From Erythrobacter sp. 3-20A1M (lineage in GTDB: Bacteria; Pseudomonadota; Alphaproteobacteria; Sphingomonadales; Sphingomonadaceae): a DNA stretch of 64,000 nt. The notes below the pieces were generated by a model. The model saw only the letters and a program-made list of their open reading frames with translations. It ran no database searches and was not told the origin of the DNA. Where the stretch lies: NCBI RefSeq assembly GCF_018636735.1, contig NZ_CP045200.1:1116001-1180000 (forward strand), in the 5' to 3' direction. The position numbers were made by a program, and so were the translations under genes. Positions 19,958 through 28,853 of the stretch are shown here, piece by piece. Each line of letters opens with the position of its first letter. The first letter of the stretch is position 1.

Positions 19958-22039
19958 ATGAAAACGCCGCTTCTCGCCGCCCTTCTGGCTTCCACCGCTG
20001 CACTCGGCACGCTCACCGCCTGCCAGGTTCCCGACCAGGCGATGGAGCAGGCGGCGCCGCAGGGCACGGAGCTGGGCATCCGCACCGACTGGATGGACAC
20101 CTCCGCCAATCCAGGCGACGACTGGTACGAATATGTCGACGGCGGCTGGATGAAGAAGACCGAAATACCCGCCGACCGGTCCGGCGTCGGCGGGTTCTTC
20201 ATCGCCGATCAGCAGACGGAGAAGAACCTCGCCGCTCTGATCGCCGAGATCGAGAAATCCGATCCCGAGCCCGGCACCAATGCCGCGCGGGTCAAGACGT
20301 TCTACGATGCCTATTTCGACACCAAGGCGATCGACGCGGCGGGCATGACGCCGATCCAGCCCGACCTCCAGCGCTTCCAGGCGATCACCGACAAGCGCGA
20401 CCTGGCCTATGTCCTGGGCAGCCAGGTCCGGGCCGACGTCGATCCTCTCAACGCCACCGATTTTGCGACCGAGAACCTGTTCGGCGTGTTCGTGACGCAG
20501 GCGCTGAAAGGCGGCGAGGTCGTGCCCTATATCCTGCAAGGCGGGCTGGGCATGCCGGAGCGCGAATACTACCTGTCCGACGATCCGAAGATGGCGTCGC
20601 TGCGCGACCAGTATCGCAGCTATATCGGCAATTTGCTGAAGGCCGCGGGGATCGCCGATGCCGATGCCAAGGCGAAGCGCGTCTTCGACCTGGAAATGAA
20701 GATCGCGCGGGCGCATGTCAGCCGCGAGGAAAGCGACGATTGGGCCACCGCCAGCAGCCTGTGGTCGCAGGACGACTTCGCGCAGAAGGCCCCAGGGCTG
20801 GACTGGAACGCGTTCTTCGCCGGTTCGCAGCTGTCGCCGTTCAAGACCTTCGATGCCTATCACCCTGCCGCGATCACGCAGCTTTCCGCGCTGGTGGAGT
20901 CGCAGCCGCTGGACGCGTGGAAGGACTGGCTCACTTTCCACCAGATAAACGCCAATGGCGATGTGCTGCCCACAAAGCTCGACGATCTGCACTTCGCCTT
21001 TTACGGCAAGGCGCTGTCGGGCACGGAGCAGCCGCGCCCGCGCGACAAGCGCGCGCTAGCGGCGCTGAACGCGAACATGGGCGACGCGCTGGGCCAGCTC
21101 TATGTCGAGAAATACTTCCCCGCCTCAGCCAAGGCCGAGATTCAGGGGATGGTCGACAACATCAAGACCGCATTCGCCAACCGGATCGACCGGGTCGACT
21201 GGATGGCCCCCGAAACCAAGGCGGAAGCCAAGAAGAAGGTCGAGACGATGGAAGTCGGCGTCGGCTATCCCGACAGCTGGACCAGCTACGACGATCTCGA
21301 CCTGAAACCGGGCGCGCCCTACGCCGATATGCAGGCGGCGGAGAAGCTGCGCTATCGCCAGCAGCTAGCCAAGATCGGCAAGCCGCAGGACAAGCGTGAG
21401 TGGTGGATGAACGCGCAGCTCGTCAACGCGGTCAACCTGCCGGTGCAGAACGCGCTCAACTTCCCCGCCGCGATTCTCCAGCCGCCCTTCTTCGATCCGA
21501 AGGCCGACCCGGCCTTCAATTACGGCGCGATCGGCGCGGTGATCGGGCACGAGATCAGCCACAGCTTCGACAACAACGGCGCGGCGTTCGATTCGACCGG
21601 CGCGATGCGCAACTGGTGGACCGACGCGGACAAGAAGAAGTTCGAGGAAGCGGGCAAGGCGCTGGCCGACCAGTACGACCAGTACGAGCCCTTCCCCGGC
21701 CTGAACGTGAAGGGCGAGCTGACGCTGGGCGAGAACATCGCCGACATCGCCGGGCTACAGGCCGCCTACGACGCCTACCGCGCTTCGCTAAACGGCAAGG
21801 AAGCGCCGGTGATCGGCGGTTTCACCGGCGACCAGCGTTTCTTCATCGCGTTCGGCCAGACCTGGGCGACCAAGATGCGCGAAGCGGCGCTGCGCCAGCG
21901 CATCGCGACCGACGGCCACGCACCGGGCAACTACCGCGCGCTGACCGTGCGCAACATGGATGCCTGGTACAAGGCGTTCGACGTGAAGCCGGGGGCGAAG
22001 CTCTACCTCGCGCCGGAAGATCGCGTACAGGTCTGGTAA
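19958..22039 (+). CDS. M13 (neprilysin-like) zinc metallopeptidase, lipoprotein
   Basis: 693 residues from the ATG at 19958. The signal peptide ends LGTLTACQ, a lipobox, so the enzyme is probably anchored in the envelope facing the periplasm. The zinc site HEISH lies at about 531-535 ([16 protein letters not shown]) and the third ligand in ENIADIAG at about 592. The N-terminal M13 domain begins with [21 protein letters not shown]. Length and end ([12 protein letters not shown]) fit the family, which cleaves short oligopeptides. It is divergent from the carboxylase gene. Confidence 0.92.
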   Translation: MKTPLLAALLASTAALGTLTACQVPDQAMEQAAPQGTELGIRTDWMDTSANPGDDWYEYVDGGWMKKTEIPADRSGVGGFFIADQQTEKNLAALIAEIEKSDPEPGTNAARVKTFYDAYFDTKAIDAAGMTPIQPDLQRFQAITDKRDLAYVLGSQVRADVDPLNATDFATENLFGVFVTQALKGGEVVPYILQGGLGMPEREYYLSDDPKMASLRDQYRSYIGNLLKAAGIADADAKAKRVFDLEMKIARAHVSREESDDWATASSLWSQDDFAQKAPGLDWNAFFAGSQLSPFKTFDAYHPAAITQLSALVESQPLDAWKDWLTFHQINANGDVLPTKLDDLHFAFYGKALSGTEQPRPRDKRALAALNANMGDALGQLYVEKYFPASAKAEIQGMVDNIKTAFANRIDRVDWMAPETKAEAKKKVETMEVGVGYPDSWTSYDDLDLKPGAPYADMQAAEKLRYRQQLAKIGKPQDKREWWMNAQLVNAVNLPVQNALNFPAAILQPPFFDPKADPAFNYGAIGAVIGHEISHSFDNNGAAFDSTGAMRNWWTDADKKKFEEAGKALADQYDQYEPFPGLNVKGELTLGENIADIAGLQAAYDAYRASLNGKEAPVIGGFTGDQRFFIAFGQTWATKMREAALRQRIATDGHAPGNYRALTVRNMDAWYKAFDVKPGAKLYLAPEDRVQVW

Positions 22040-22050
22040 GACAGACAGGA

Positions 22051-22082
22051 GCGTAGCGGCCGTCGGCGGATTGCCGCTACGC
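22051..22082. terminator. Hairpin between convergent genes, terminator-like
   Basis: GCGTAGCGGC at 22051 and its complement at 22073-22082 form a perfect 10-bp stem just after the peptidase stop and overlapping the end of the convergent membrane-protein gene. No T-run follows on either strand, so rho-independent termination is unproven. Confidence 0.4.
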
Positions 22083-22370
22083 CTCTTGCGGCTCCGCCTG
22101 CCCATCGATCTGTTCCGCCGGGTCCGCAGCGAAGAGGTAGCGATAGACCCCGACCAGATTGATCAGCAGCAGGCCGATGTTCTGCCAGCCGATCCCTTCC
22201 CCTTCGTCGTTGAGGAAACCCCAGGCGATCAGTGCGGAGGAGCTGGTGACGAAGATCACGAAGCCCCACCCGGTCGGTCGTGTGCCGAGATTGAGCGACA
22301 CGATGAATGCCGCGAGCAGACCCGCGCCGGCGCCGTAATATTGCAGGATGTTCAGGGTCGTCTCGCTCAT
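22077..22370 (-). CDS. Small membrane protein of unknown function
   Basis: 97 residues from the ATG at 22370. Three hydrophobic segments are visible (about 12-27, 34-52 and 63-80) with short polar loops, then an acidic Gln/Glu-rich C-terminal tail. It is likely an inner-membrane protein. No family assigned. The upstream region carries an 8-bp inverted repeat and a sequence resembling a stress promoter. Confidence 0.6.
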   Translation of the reverse strand: MSETTLNILQYYGAGAGLLAAFIVSLNLGTRPTGWGFVIFVTSSSALIAWGFLNDEGEGIGWQNIGLLLINLVGVYRYLFAADPAEQIDGQAEPQEA

Positions 22371-22412
22371 CGATGGGCCTCTCGCAGCTCGGCGGCAGGG
22401 TTTCGCCACGCA

Positions 22413-22445
22413 AACGGGCCAACGGATGCACGGCCCGTTGTTTCC
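22413..22445 (-). promoter_or_regulatory. Possible stress-type promoter and inverted repeat
   Basis: On the minus strand GGAAA (22445-22441), 16 bases and CGTT (22424-22421) approximate the EcfG promoter, with one mismatch in the -35 element. Overlapping it, AACGGGCC-N11-GGCCCGTT is a perfect 8-bp inverted repeat. Both lie 43-75 bases before the membrane-protein start. Confidence 0.3.
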
Positions 22446-22574
22446 ATGTGCCATCAGAGACTTATTGCCCGCCTTGCATGGTGCCACGACAGCCGGCGCG
22501 AATGGGGCTGGGCGAGAAAACGAGGTCCACTAGGAAGAACTCGGTAAAGCCGCGCCAGTCTAACCACCCGACCG

Positions 22575-22880
22575 CTAGCGTTTCTTCACGAACTCGGCGC
22601 GCAGGACGAGGCCCTTGATGCCGGGATACTTGCAGTCGATCTCCTGCTCGTCGCCGGTCAGGCGGATCGACTTGATCAGCGTACCCTGCTTCAGCGTCTG
22701 GCCCGCACCCTTCACATCGAGGTCCTTTACCAGAGTTACCTGATCGCCATCCTCGAGGATGTTACCCACCGCGTCACGCACTTCTACAGTGTTCGCCGCA
22801 GCCTGTTTCGCGGCGAGGTCTGACGTAGGCATCCATTCGCCGCTGTCCTCGTCGTAGACGTAATCATCGTCGCCGCTCAT
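22575..22880 (-). CDS. PhnA/YjdM-like protein
   Basis: 101 residues from the ATG at 22880. The C-terminal ~65 residues (DAVGNILEDGDQVTLVKDLDVKG onward to the end GLVLRAEFVKKR) match the SH3-like domain of PhnA/YjdM proteins, once linked by name to alkylphosphonate use although that role is not established. The N-terminal zinc ribbon of full-length YjdM is replaced by a short acidic segment (YVYDEDSGEWMP) without Cys. Its ATG overlaps the stop of the isovaleryl-CoA dehydrogenase gene as ATGA, so the two are probably co-translated. Confidence 0.82.
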   Translation of the reverse strand: MSGDDDYVYDEDSGEWMPTSDLAAKQAAANTVEVRDAVGNILEDGDQVTLVKDLDVKGAGQTLKQGTLIKSIRLTGDEQEIDCKYPGIKGLVLRAEFVKKR

Positions 22881-24043
22881 CCCGCCGCACCGATCAGTTC
22901 GCGCCCGATCAGCATCCGCCTGATCTCGTTCGTGCCCGCGCCGATATCGAGCAGCTTGGCATCGCGCATGTAGCGTTCCACCGGCCAGTCCAAGGTGTAG
23001 CCCGCGCCGCCCAGCGCCTGCACGCTTTCCGCCGCGACGCGGAAGGCGTTCTCGCTCGCGAGCAGGATCGCACCCGCCGCATCGAACCGCGTGGTCCGGT
23101 CGGCATCGCACGCCTTGGCCACCGCGTAGGTGTAGGCGCGCGCCGATTGCAGCGCGACATACATGTCCGCGACCTTGGCCTGCATCAGCTGGAAGCTGCC
23201 GATGGGTTTGCCGAACTGGGTGCGCTCGCGCAGATAAGGGATCACGGTGTCGAGGCAGGCCTGCATCACGCCCAGTTGCAGCCCGGCGAGCACCACGCGC
23301 TCGTAATCGAGGCCGCTCATCAGCACGCCCACGCCGCCATTGACCGGCCCCATCACGCGGTCCTCGGGCAGGAAGCAGTCGTCGAACACCAGTTCGGCCG
23401 TCGGACTGCCGCGCATGCCGACCTTCTCGATCTTCTGACCGATCGAGAAGCCTTCGTCGTCCTTCTCGACCAGGAACGCGGTGATGCCGCGCGAACCTGC
23501 GTCGCTGTCGGTCTTGGCATAGACCACCAGCGCGTCGGCATAGGGCGCGTTGGTGATCCAGAACTTGGTGCCGTTGAGGCGGTAGCCACCCTCGACCTTC
23601 TCGGCCCTGGTCTTCATCGAAACGACGTCCGAGCCTGCATTGGCCTCGCTCATCGCCAGGCTGCCGACATGCTCGCCGCTGACCAGCCCGGGCAGGTACT
23701 TCGCCTTCTGCTCGTCATTGCCCCAGCGCGCGATCTGGTTGATGCACAGGTTCGAATGCGCGCCGTAGGAAAGGCCGACGGAGGCGCTGGCGCGGCTGAC
23801 CTCCTCGACCGCGACGACATGTTCGAGATAGCCGAGGCCCAGTCCGCCGTCCGCCTCGGGCACGGTAATGCCGTGCAGGCCCAGCTCACCCATTTGCGGC
23901 CAGAGATCGCGGGGGAACCAGTCCTCCCGATCGACCTTTTCGGCCAGCGGCGTGATCTGCTCGTCGGCGAAGCGTGCGGTGCTTTCGCGGATCATGTCCG
24001 CCGTCTCGCCGAGCTGGAAATCAAAATCGGGGGTCGCGCGCAT
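22877..24043 (-). CDS. ivd: Isovaleryl-CoA dehydrogenase
   Basis: 388 residues from the ATG at 24043 with AGGAG upstream. It oxidises isovaleryl-CoA to 3-methylcrotonyl-CoA with FAD in leucine catabolism. The marker block LSYGAHSNLCINQIARWG and the catalytic Glu in LDYERVVLAGLQLG (position typical of isovaleryl-CoA dehydrogenases rather than general acyl-CoA dehydrogenases) support the call. AMSEANAGSDVVSM, KFWITNA and the C-terminal GAGTNEIRRMLIGREL are intact. The product is the substrate of the carboxylase encoded at 18232-19839. Confidence 0.92.
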   Translation of the reverse strand: MRATPDFDFQLGETADMIRESTARFADEQITPLAEKVDREDWFPRDLWPQMGELGLHGITVPEADGGLGLGYLEHVVAVEEVSRASASVGLSYGAHSNLCINQIARWGNDEQKAKYLPGLVSGEHVGSLAMSEANAGSDVVSMKTRAEKVEGGYRLNGTKFWITNAPYADALVVYAKTDSDAGSRGITAFLVEKDDEGFSIGQKIEKVGMRGSPTAELVFDDCFLPEDRVMGPVNGGVGVLMSGLDYERVVLAGLQLGVMQACLDTVIPYLRERTQFGKPIGSFQLMQAKVADMYVALQSARAYTYAVAKACDADRTTRFDAAGAILLASENAFRVAAESVQALGGAGYTLDWPVERYMRDAKLLDIGAGTNEIRRMLIGRELIGAAG

Positions 24044-24285
24044 CGGAACTCCTGGAGTTATGCAGTCAATCGGATTGCTGTCGCGCATAGCGGAGGGCGG
24101 CTGGGCGGGCAAACCCGCGATGGGCGTAGCGCGGCTTGCAGGGGGGCCAACGAAAACAAGTTGATAATACGCGCGGCGATCCTAATTTCTGTCAGCGAAG
24201 CAGGAGGGCTCGGCAGATTTCGAAGGCAGGCGACACGCAGGACGCAGGGCATGCTGCGGACCGAACGGAAGACGATCGCCTGGGG

Positions 24286-25710
24286 GTGATCGCCTCGTTC
24301 GGACTGGATGCACTCGACGGCGACGAGGAATTGCAGCGCGAAGCCCAGTTCGCCGCGCGGCTGTGCGCGACCCCGCTTGCCTTCGTGACCATCGTGGAGA
24401 AGGAGCGGCAACGCTTTCTGGGTTCCGCGGGCACCGATATGACGGAGACGCCGCGCTCGGTCAGTTTCTGCGCCCACGCCATGCTGGAGCGCGAGCTTAT
24501 GATCGTGCCCGACGCGCGCGAGGACAAACGCTTCGCCGACAACGCACTGGTGACCGGTGAACCGCATATCCGCTTCTATGCCGGGGCACCGCTGGTCGCG
24601 GCGGACGGCACGCCCATGGGTTCGCTGTGCGTGATCGATACCGAGCCGCGTCCCGATGGCCTGACCGAGCTTCAGCAGGAAGGTCTGATCGTGCTGGCGC
24701 AGGGGGTGATGAACCGGTTCCACTGTCGGCGCGTGAACCTGGCGAGCGAAAGACTGATCGAAAGCCAGCGCTCTCAGCTGATGCGGATGGCCGAATTCAT
24801 GCCTGTCATGGCGTGGTCGACCGACGCTGAAGGGGGCTATCTTTACGGCAACCGCGCCTTCCATGAATTTGCTGGAGAGGATGGGGCGACCGATACCCGC
24901 TTCACTGCCCACCCGGACGACGCGGAGAAATTCAGTTCCGCGCGCGCGCGGTGTCTCGAAACCGGCGAGGCGTGGAGCGACGAGCTGCGCGTTCGGCGGC
25001 GGGACGGTGTCTATCGCTGGGTGCTGATGCAGGTGCTGCCGCTGCTCGATGCCGATGGCGAGGTCGAACAATGGTTCGCCACCGCGACCGACATCGACGA
25101 AGGGCATCGCCTGTCCGAAAGCCGCGAGCTGATGGCGCGCGAACTGGCGCACCGGATCAAGAATATCTTCGCGGTGATCACCGGGCTCGTCTCCCTGCGT
25201 GCGCGGGGCAAGAGCGACGTTAAGGAATTCGCCGAGCAGTTGATCGAGACGATCCATTCGCTGGGCCGGGCGCAGGATTTCGTCCGCCCGCTGACGGAGG
25301 AGAAGGGCGAGGATCTGCGCGGCCTGCTCGATGTGCTGATGGCACCCTATGCCGACGCGGGGAAGCACCAGGTCAGGATCGAAGGGGTGACCGCACCGAT
25401 CGGAATGCGCGCCGCGACCCCGATCGCGCTGATCTTCCACGAACTGGCGACGAACTCGGCAAAATACGGTGCCCTGTCGGCGGAAGGCGGCGAAGTGGAG
25501 ATCGCGCTGCGAGAGGGCGACGATACGATCGAGATCGTCTGGCACGAGACCGGCGGCCCGCAGGTCACGCCGCCCGAGAGCGAAGGCTTTGGCACCCGGT
25601 TGCTGCGCATGAGCGTGGAATCGCAGTTGGACGGATCGATCAATCGCGAATGGAACGATGGCGGGCTGGTCGTGCGTCTGGTGATCCCCCGTCGCACACT
25701 GGCAAGCTGA
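24286..25710 (+). CDS. GAF-PAS HWE-family sensor histidine kinase
   Basis: 474 residues from a GTG at 24286; the same frame is open from a TTG at 24136, but the first 50 codons look non-coding, so the start is uncertain. Domains: GAF (about 1-150, with ETPRSVSFCAHAM), PAS (about 165-275, ending WFATATDIDE), phosphoacceptor helix ELAHRIKNIFAVI with His about 289, and an HWE-type ATPase with HELATNSAKYGA and the W-x-E triplet in IVWHETGGP. No membrane segment, so it is a cytosolic sensor. No response regulator is adjacent. HWE kinases often feed general-stress or light pathways. Confidence 0.88.
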   Translation: MIASFGLDALDGDEELQREAQFAARLCATPLAFVTIVEKERQRFLGSAGTDMTETPRSVSFCAHAMLERELMIVPDAREDKRFADNALVTGEPHIRFYAGAPLVAADGTPMGSLCVIDTEPRPDGLTELQQEGLIVLAQGVMNRFHCRRVNLASERLIESQRSQLMRMAEFMPVMAWSTDAEGGYLYGNRAFHEFAGEDGATDTRFTAHPDDAEKFSSARARCLETGEAWSDELRVRRRDGVYRWVLMQVLPLLDADGEVEQWFATATDIDEGHRLSESRELMARELAHRIKNIFAVITGLVSLRARGKSDVKEFAEQLIETIHSLGRAQDFVRPLTEEKGEDLRGLLDVLMAPYADAGKHQVRIEGVTAPIGMRAATPIALIFHELATNSAKYGALSAEGGEVEIALREGDDTIEIVWHETGGPQVTPPESEGFGTRLLRMSVESQLDGSINREWNDGGLVVRLVIPRRTLAS

Positions 25711-25722
25711 TCCGCCGGGCGC

Positions 25723-26895
25723 TTACAAGCCGAGGTTGAGCCGTCGGCTGACGGTGTAGTCGATCGCGGAGACCAGCAGCCAGCTGAAATTCCAGCGCAG
25801 CCGATTCATCAGCGTGTTGCGTTCGCGGTGCCCCTCCCGCGTGATCTCGGTCGTGCCGTCCAGATGCTGCGCCACGAATTCCCGGACCCGCGCCGCAAAT
25901 GCGGCATCTTCCACCCGCAGCATGATCTCCAGATTGATATAGAGGCTGCGCATGTCGAAATTGGCGCTGCCGAGATAGACCGCGTCGTCTATCACCAGCA
26001 GCTTCGTGTGCATCTTGCACGCGACGAATTCATGGATCTCGACGCCCGACTTCAGCAGATCGGAATAGAGCGCCCGCGACGCACCGATGGTGGCGCCATT
26101 GTCTGACTTGCCCGCGGTGATCAGGCGCGCGGAGCCGCGCCGGGCGATCCGGCGGATGCGCCGCAGCAACGCGCCCGGGGGGGAGAAATAGGCCATGATC
26201 AGGTCGAGGCGCGACGCCTTGTCCAGATCGCGCTTCACGCAATGCGCCCAGGTCGACAGATGGCGGCTGGGTCCGCCGACCAGCCAGCGGCAGGCCCCGA
26301 CCCGCTCGTCCCACTTGCGCACGGCGTCGCGCACCTGGCGCCATTCGGCACCGTCGTCGTCGGTCCAGTCGAGCAGGTGGGCGAACCATTGGTGGAGCGG
26401 GCCGACCGCATCGCCGCGCAGCGCGATCGCCAGGTCGTTCCAGCCGTTCTGCTGCGGCGGGGCGAAATAGTCGTCGGCGATATTGAAACCGCCGATCATC
26501 GCCCGGTCGCGATCGGCGATCACCATCTTCTGGTGGTTGCGGATGAGATAGCGCATCGTGCGCCGCGCGGAGAAACAGCGGAATTCACCGCCCGCCCCGC
26601 AGAAATCGGCGAAGAATTTCTCGTCGGCATCCGCGCCGAAGCTGTCGACGATCAACGTGACCATTACTCCGCGCCGCGCCGCCGCGGTCAGCGCGTCGCG
26701 CACCTTCACTCCGGTGCCGTCGCAGGCGAAGATATAGAAGACCAGCTTCAGCGTATCGCGCGCATTCCCGATCATTTCGAGCAGCGCGTTCAGGCGGTCC
26801 GCGCCCGCCGGATAGAGCGTCAGGGCCGCCCCTTCCACCTCGGCCGAGAAGGGAGGCGGGTCGCGATATTGTGTGCCCGTTGGCGGTTGCCCCAT
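25723..26895 (-). CDS. Phospholipase D-like / cardiolipin synthase-type enzyme
   Basis: 390 residues with the two HKD motifs of the phospholipase D superfamily: NHQKMVIADRDRAMIGG about residue 120 and MHTKLLVIDDAVYLGSANFD in the C-terminal half. This two-motif plan is shared by ClsA/B-type cardiolipin synthases and other phosphatidyltransferases. There is no N-terminal membrane helix, as in ClsB. A role in phospholipid synthesis is likely but not certain. It is convergent with the HWE kinase gene. Confidence 0.85.
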   Translation of the reverse strand: MGQPPTGTQYRDPPPFSAEVEGAALTLYPAGADRLNALLEMIGNARDTLKLVFYIFACDGTGVKVRDALTAAARRGVMVTLIVDSFGADADEKFFADFCGAGGEFRCFSARRTMRYLIRNHQKMVIADRDRAMIGGFNIADDYFAPPQQNGWNDLAIALRGDAVGPLHQWFAHLLDWTDDDGAEWRQVRDAVRKWDERVGACRWLVGGPSRHLSTWAHCVKRDLDKASRLDLIMAYFSPPGALLRRIRRIARRGSARLITAGKSDNGATIGASRALYSDLLKSGVEIHEFVACKMHTKLLVIDDAVYLGSANFDMRSLYINLEIMLRVEDAAFAARVREFVAQHLDGTTEITREGHRERNTLMNRLRWNFSWLLVSAIDYTVSRRLNLGL

Positions 26896-26944
26896 CCATC
26901 GGGCCTAGTCCGCACGGCGGCGGCAGGCAAGCCACCCGGAATTC

Positions 26945-26973
26945 TTGACTTTTCGCAGCCCCGCGCCTAGGTG
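26945..26973 (+). promoter_or_regulatory. Candidate rpoZ promoter
   Basis: TTGACT, a 17-base spacer and TAGGTG form a sigma-70-like promoter with a strong -35 and a weak -10 element. The start would fall near 26980, about 37 bases before the rpoZ ATG. Confidence 0.45.
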
Positions 26974-27016
26974 CGCGGTTCGAATTCCCTTCATTCCAGC
27001 CAGAACCGGAGTGCCC

Positions 27017-27361
27017 ATGGCGCGCGTTACCGTCGAAGATTGCGTCGACAAGATCCCCAACCGTTTCGACCTCGTGCTGCTTTCCGCGCAGCGCGCGCGC
27101 GAAATTTCGGGCGGCGGCGAGCTGACGATCGAACGCGACCGGGACAAGAATCCGGTGGTCGCCCTGCGTGAAATCGCCGAACAGACGATTCGCCCGAAGG
27201 ACCTGAAGGAAGCGCTCACCACGAACCTGCAGAAGATCCTGCCGGACGACGACGACGATATCGACGAGATCGGTTCGCTCAGCCAGTCGGCCGAGGCGCT
27301 GCGCATCACTGCGTCCGCCCCGACTCGCTCGACTTCGATCGGAAGCGATTACGAAGGCTGA
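27017..27361 (+). CDS. rpoZ: RNA polymerase omega subunit
   Basis: 114 residues from the ATG at 27017 with GGAG six bases upstream. Omega assists assembly of the beta-prime subunit and binds ppGpp. The conserved core [30 protein letters not shown] is diagnostic, and the [14 protein letters not shown] block follows. The acidic run [12 protein letters not shown] is usual in alphaproteobacterial omega. A strong terminator follows directly, so it is monocistronic here; spoT/relA is not adjacent. Confidence 0.96.
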   Translation: MARVTVEDCVDKIPNRFDLVLLSAQRAREISGGGELTIERDRDKNPVVALREIAEQTIRPKDLKEALTTNLQKILPDDDDDIDEIGSLSQSAEALRITASAPTRSTSIGSDYEG

Positions 27362-27385
27362 TTCGTCCTGGCGTAAAATTGCGAA

Positions 27386-27420
27386 GGGGCCGCATCCGAA
27401 AGGATCGCGGCCCCTTTTTT
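27386..27420 (+). terminator. Rho-independent terminator of rpoZ
   Basis: GGGGCCGC (27386-27393) pairs with GCGGCCCC (27407-27414), with further ATCC/GGAT pairing around a GAAA tetraloop, then six T residues. It is 25 bases after the rpoZ stop. Confidence 0.93.
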
Positions 27421-27441
27421 GGATCCACTTGTAACAGCGAC

Positions 27442-27675
27442 CTATTGCCCGCGGCCGGTTGTTTCCTGCAATTCGTCGATCATCTTCGACGCGTCGGCCT
27501 TGGTCAGTTCGGTATCGTAGCGTTCGGGGCAACCGGCCTCTTCGCACAATGTCTTCAGATAGCTGGCTTGCGCACCGGTCATGCGCTCGTCGCCGGTGGT
27601 CCAGTTGTCCGGCTCCTTTTCGGCATTGGAAACGGGCTCGGCCTTGGGATGCTCATGCGGTTGCGTGGCGGTCAT
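27442..27675 (-). CDS. DUF3072 family protein
   Basis: 77 residues from the ATG at 27675, which has a strong AAAGGAGT ribosome site. The core (MTGAQASYLKTLCEEAG, ending SKMIDELQE) is the DUF3072 signature, a short helical motif of unknown function. The N-terminal ~30 residues are polar and probably disordered (TATQPHEHPKAEPVS). A stress-type promoter candidate is positioned to give a leader of about 17 bases that just contains the ribosome site. Confidence 0.85.
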   Translation of the reverse strand: MTATQPHEHPKAEPVSNAEKEPDNWTTGDERMTGAQASYLKTLCEEAGCPERYDTELTKADASKMIDELQETTGRGQ

Positions 27676-27698
27676 GCGATTTACTCCTTTGAAAGCCC

Positions 27699-27724
27699 AA
27701 CCCCTAGAGTTCCTATTTTGTTCC
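27699..27724 (-). promoter_or_regulatory. Candidate EcfG-type promoter of the DUF3072 gene
   Basis: On the minus strand GGAAC (27724-27720), 17 bases and GGTT (27702-27699) follow the same layout as the site before the secreted protein at 7533. Predicted start near 27692, 17 bases before the ATG. Confidence 0.5.
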
Positions 27725-27740
27725 AGCTTTATCGAAAAGC

Positions 27741-28820
27741 ATGGCGCGGCTAAGGCTGCTTGTCGTGAGTGACGAAGGACCATCGCTGGTTACCGACCCG
27801 GTCCGGCCGGGGAACGCCGGGGCGCGCGCGGTGGCCGGCGGGCACTTCGCCGAGGAAGCCTGCCTCGATTGCGGCACCGCGCTGATCGGGCCGCACTGTC
27901 ATCGTTGCGGGCAGCAGGCGCATACGCCGGTAACGCTCCCCGCCCTGTTCCGCGACAGCATGCGGCGCTGGCTGGCGCCTGCCAACGGCACTTTCCTGGC
28001 GAGCGTGCGCGCCCTCGTCGTGTCCCCGGGCGAGCTGACGCGGCGGTATGTCGCGGGCCAGAGGACCCGCTTTGCGAGCCCGCTGGCGCTGTTCCTGTTC
28101 GGCTTCGTGCTGCTGTTCGCCGCCATCTCGCTGACCGATGGCGATACGCGTACGCTCGGCAGCGGGTACCCCGCGCTGTCGCTGGGCCGCGCCGAGAACG
28201 ACTTGCGCGCCGAAGTCGACAAGGCCGAGCGGTCCGCCCCCGACCGGGCCGCGCAAGGCGGCGACCCGGCGACGGAGCGCGAGCGACTCGTCACCATAGA
28301 GCGGGGTCGCAGCGCGCTCTTCTTCCTCGACCAGGCCCGCACCGCCTGGGACCCTCAGAACGATCCGCTGGACGTGGAGGCGCAGATGCGCCGCCAGACC
28401 CGATCCGATCTGCGCCGCCAGCTCACCGATCCGGCGCTGTTCTTCAGCCGGGTCGGTTCGACCGGCTACAAGTTCAGTTGGGTGCTGATCGTGGTGCTGA
28501 CGCCGTTCGTCTGGTTGCTGTTCGTTCACCGGCGGAGGCAGTTCAGCCTGTTCCATCACGCCAGCTTCGTGACCTACTCGCTTGCCTTCGCGTCGCTGCT
28601 GGCGACCGCCATGGCCCTCCTTTCCGCCACCGGTGTCGGGGCGACCCTGACTATTTCGCTCTTCCTCATCGGCTGGCTGTTCCATGCGGCCTTGCAGTTG
28701 CGCGGAGCCTATGGAGTCGGGCTCACAGGCGCGGCGTGGCGCGCGGGCGTGCTCGCGGTGTGTGCGGCAATCGCGCTGGCCCTGATCGTCTCGGGTGCGA
28801 TCGCGCTTGCGATAGCCTGA
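27741..28820 (+). CDS. DUF3667 membrane protein, copy 1
   Basis: 359 residues from the ATG at 27741, or 351 from a GTG at 27765. The family signature is clear: a small zinc-ribbon-like C-x2-C...C-x2-C (CLDCGTALIGPHCHRCGQ) about 45-62, then FRDSMRRW, and SPGELTRRYVAGQRTRFASP, followed by several membrane helices. A middle soluble segment (about 150-235) is charged. DUF3667 has no established function. A second copy lies at 29426-30583 with the same order of motifs; this copy lacks the VFHFEGKLWRTL block of copy 2. Confidence 0.85.
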   Translation: MARLRLLVVSDEGPSLVTDPVRPGNAGARAVAGGHFAEEACLDCGTALIGPHCHRCGQQAHTPVTLPALFRDSMRRWLAPANGTFLASVRALVVSPGELTRRYVAGQRTRFASPLALFLFGFVLLFAAISLTDGDTRTLGSGYPALSLGRAENDLRAEVDKAERSAPDRAAQGGDPATERERLVTIERGRSALFFLDQARTAWDPQNDPLDVEAQMRRQTRSDLRRQLTDPALFFSRVGSTGYKFSWVLIVVLTPFVWLLFVHRRRQFSLFHHASFVTYSLAFASLLATAMALLSATGVGATLTISLFLIGWLFHAALQLRGAYGVGLTGAAWRAGVLAVCAAIALALIVSGAIALAIA

Positions 28821-28853
28821 CCGGCCAGCGGGCACGCGCTGTCCACTAAGCTT

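Noticed and set aside
26977-26988. GGTTCGAATTCC resembling a tRNA T-loop
   Set aside because: The flanking bases do not form a T-stem or a cloverleaf; the site is in the rpoZ leader region.
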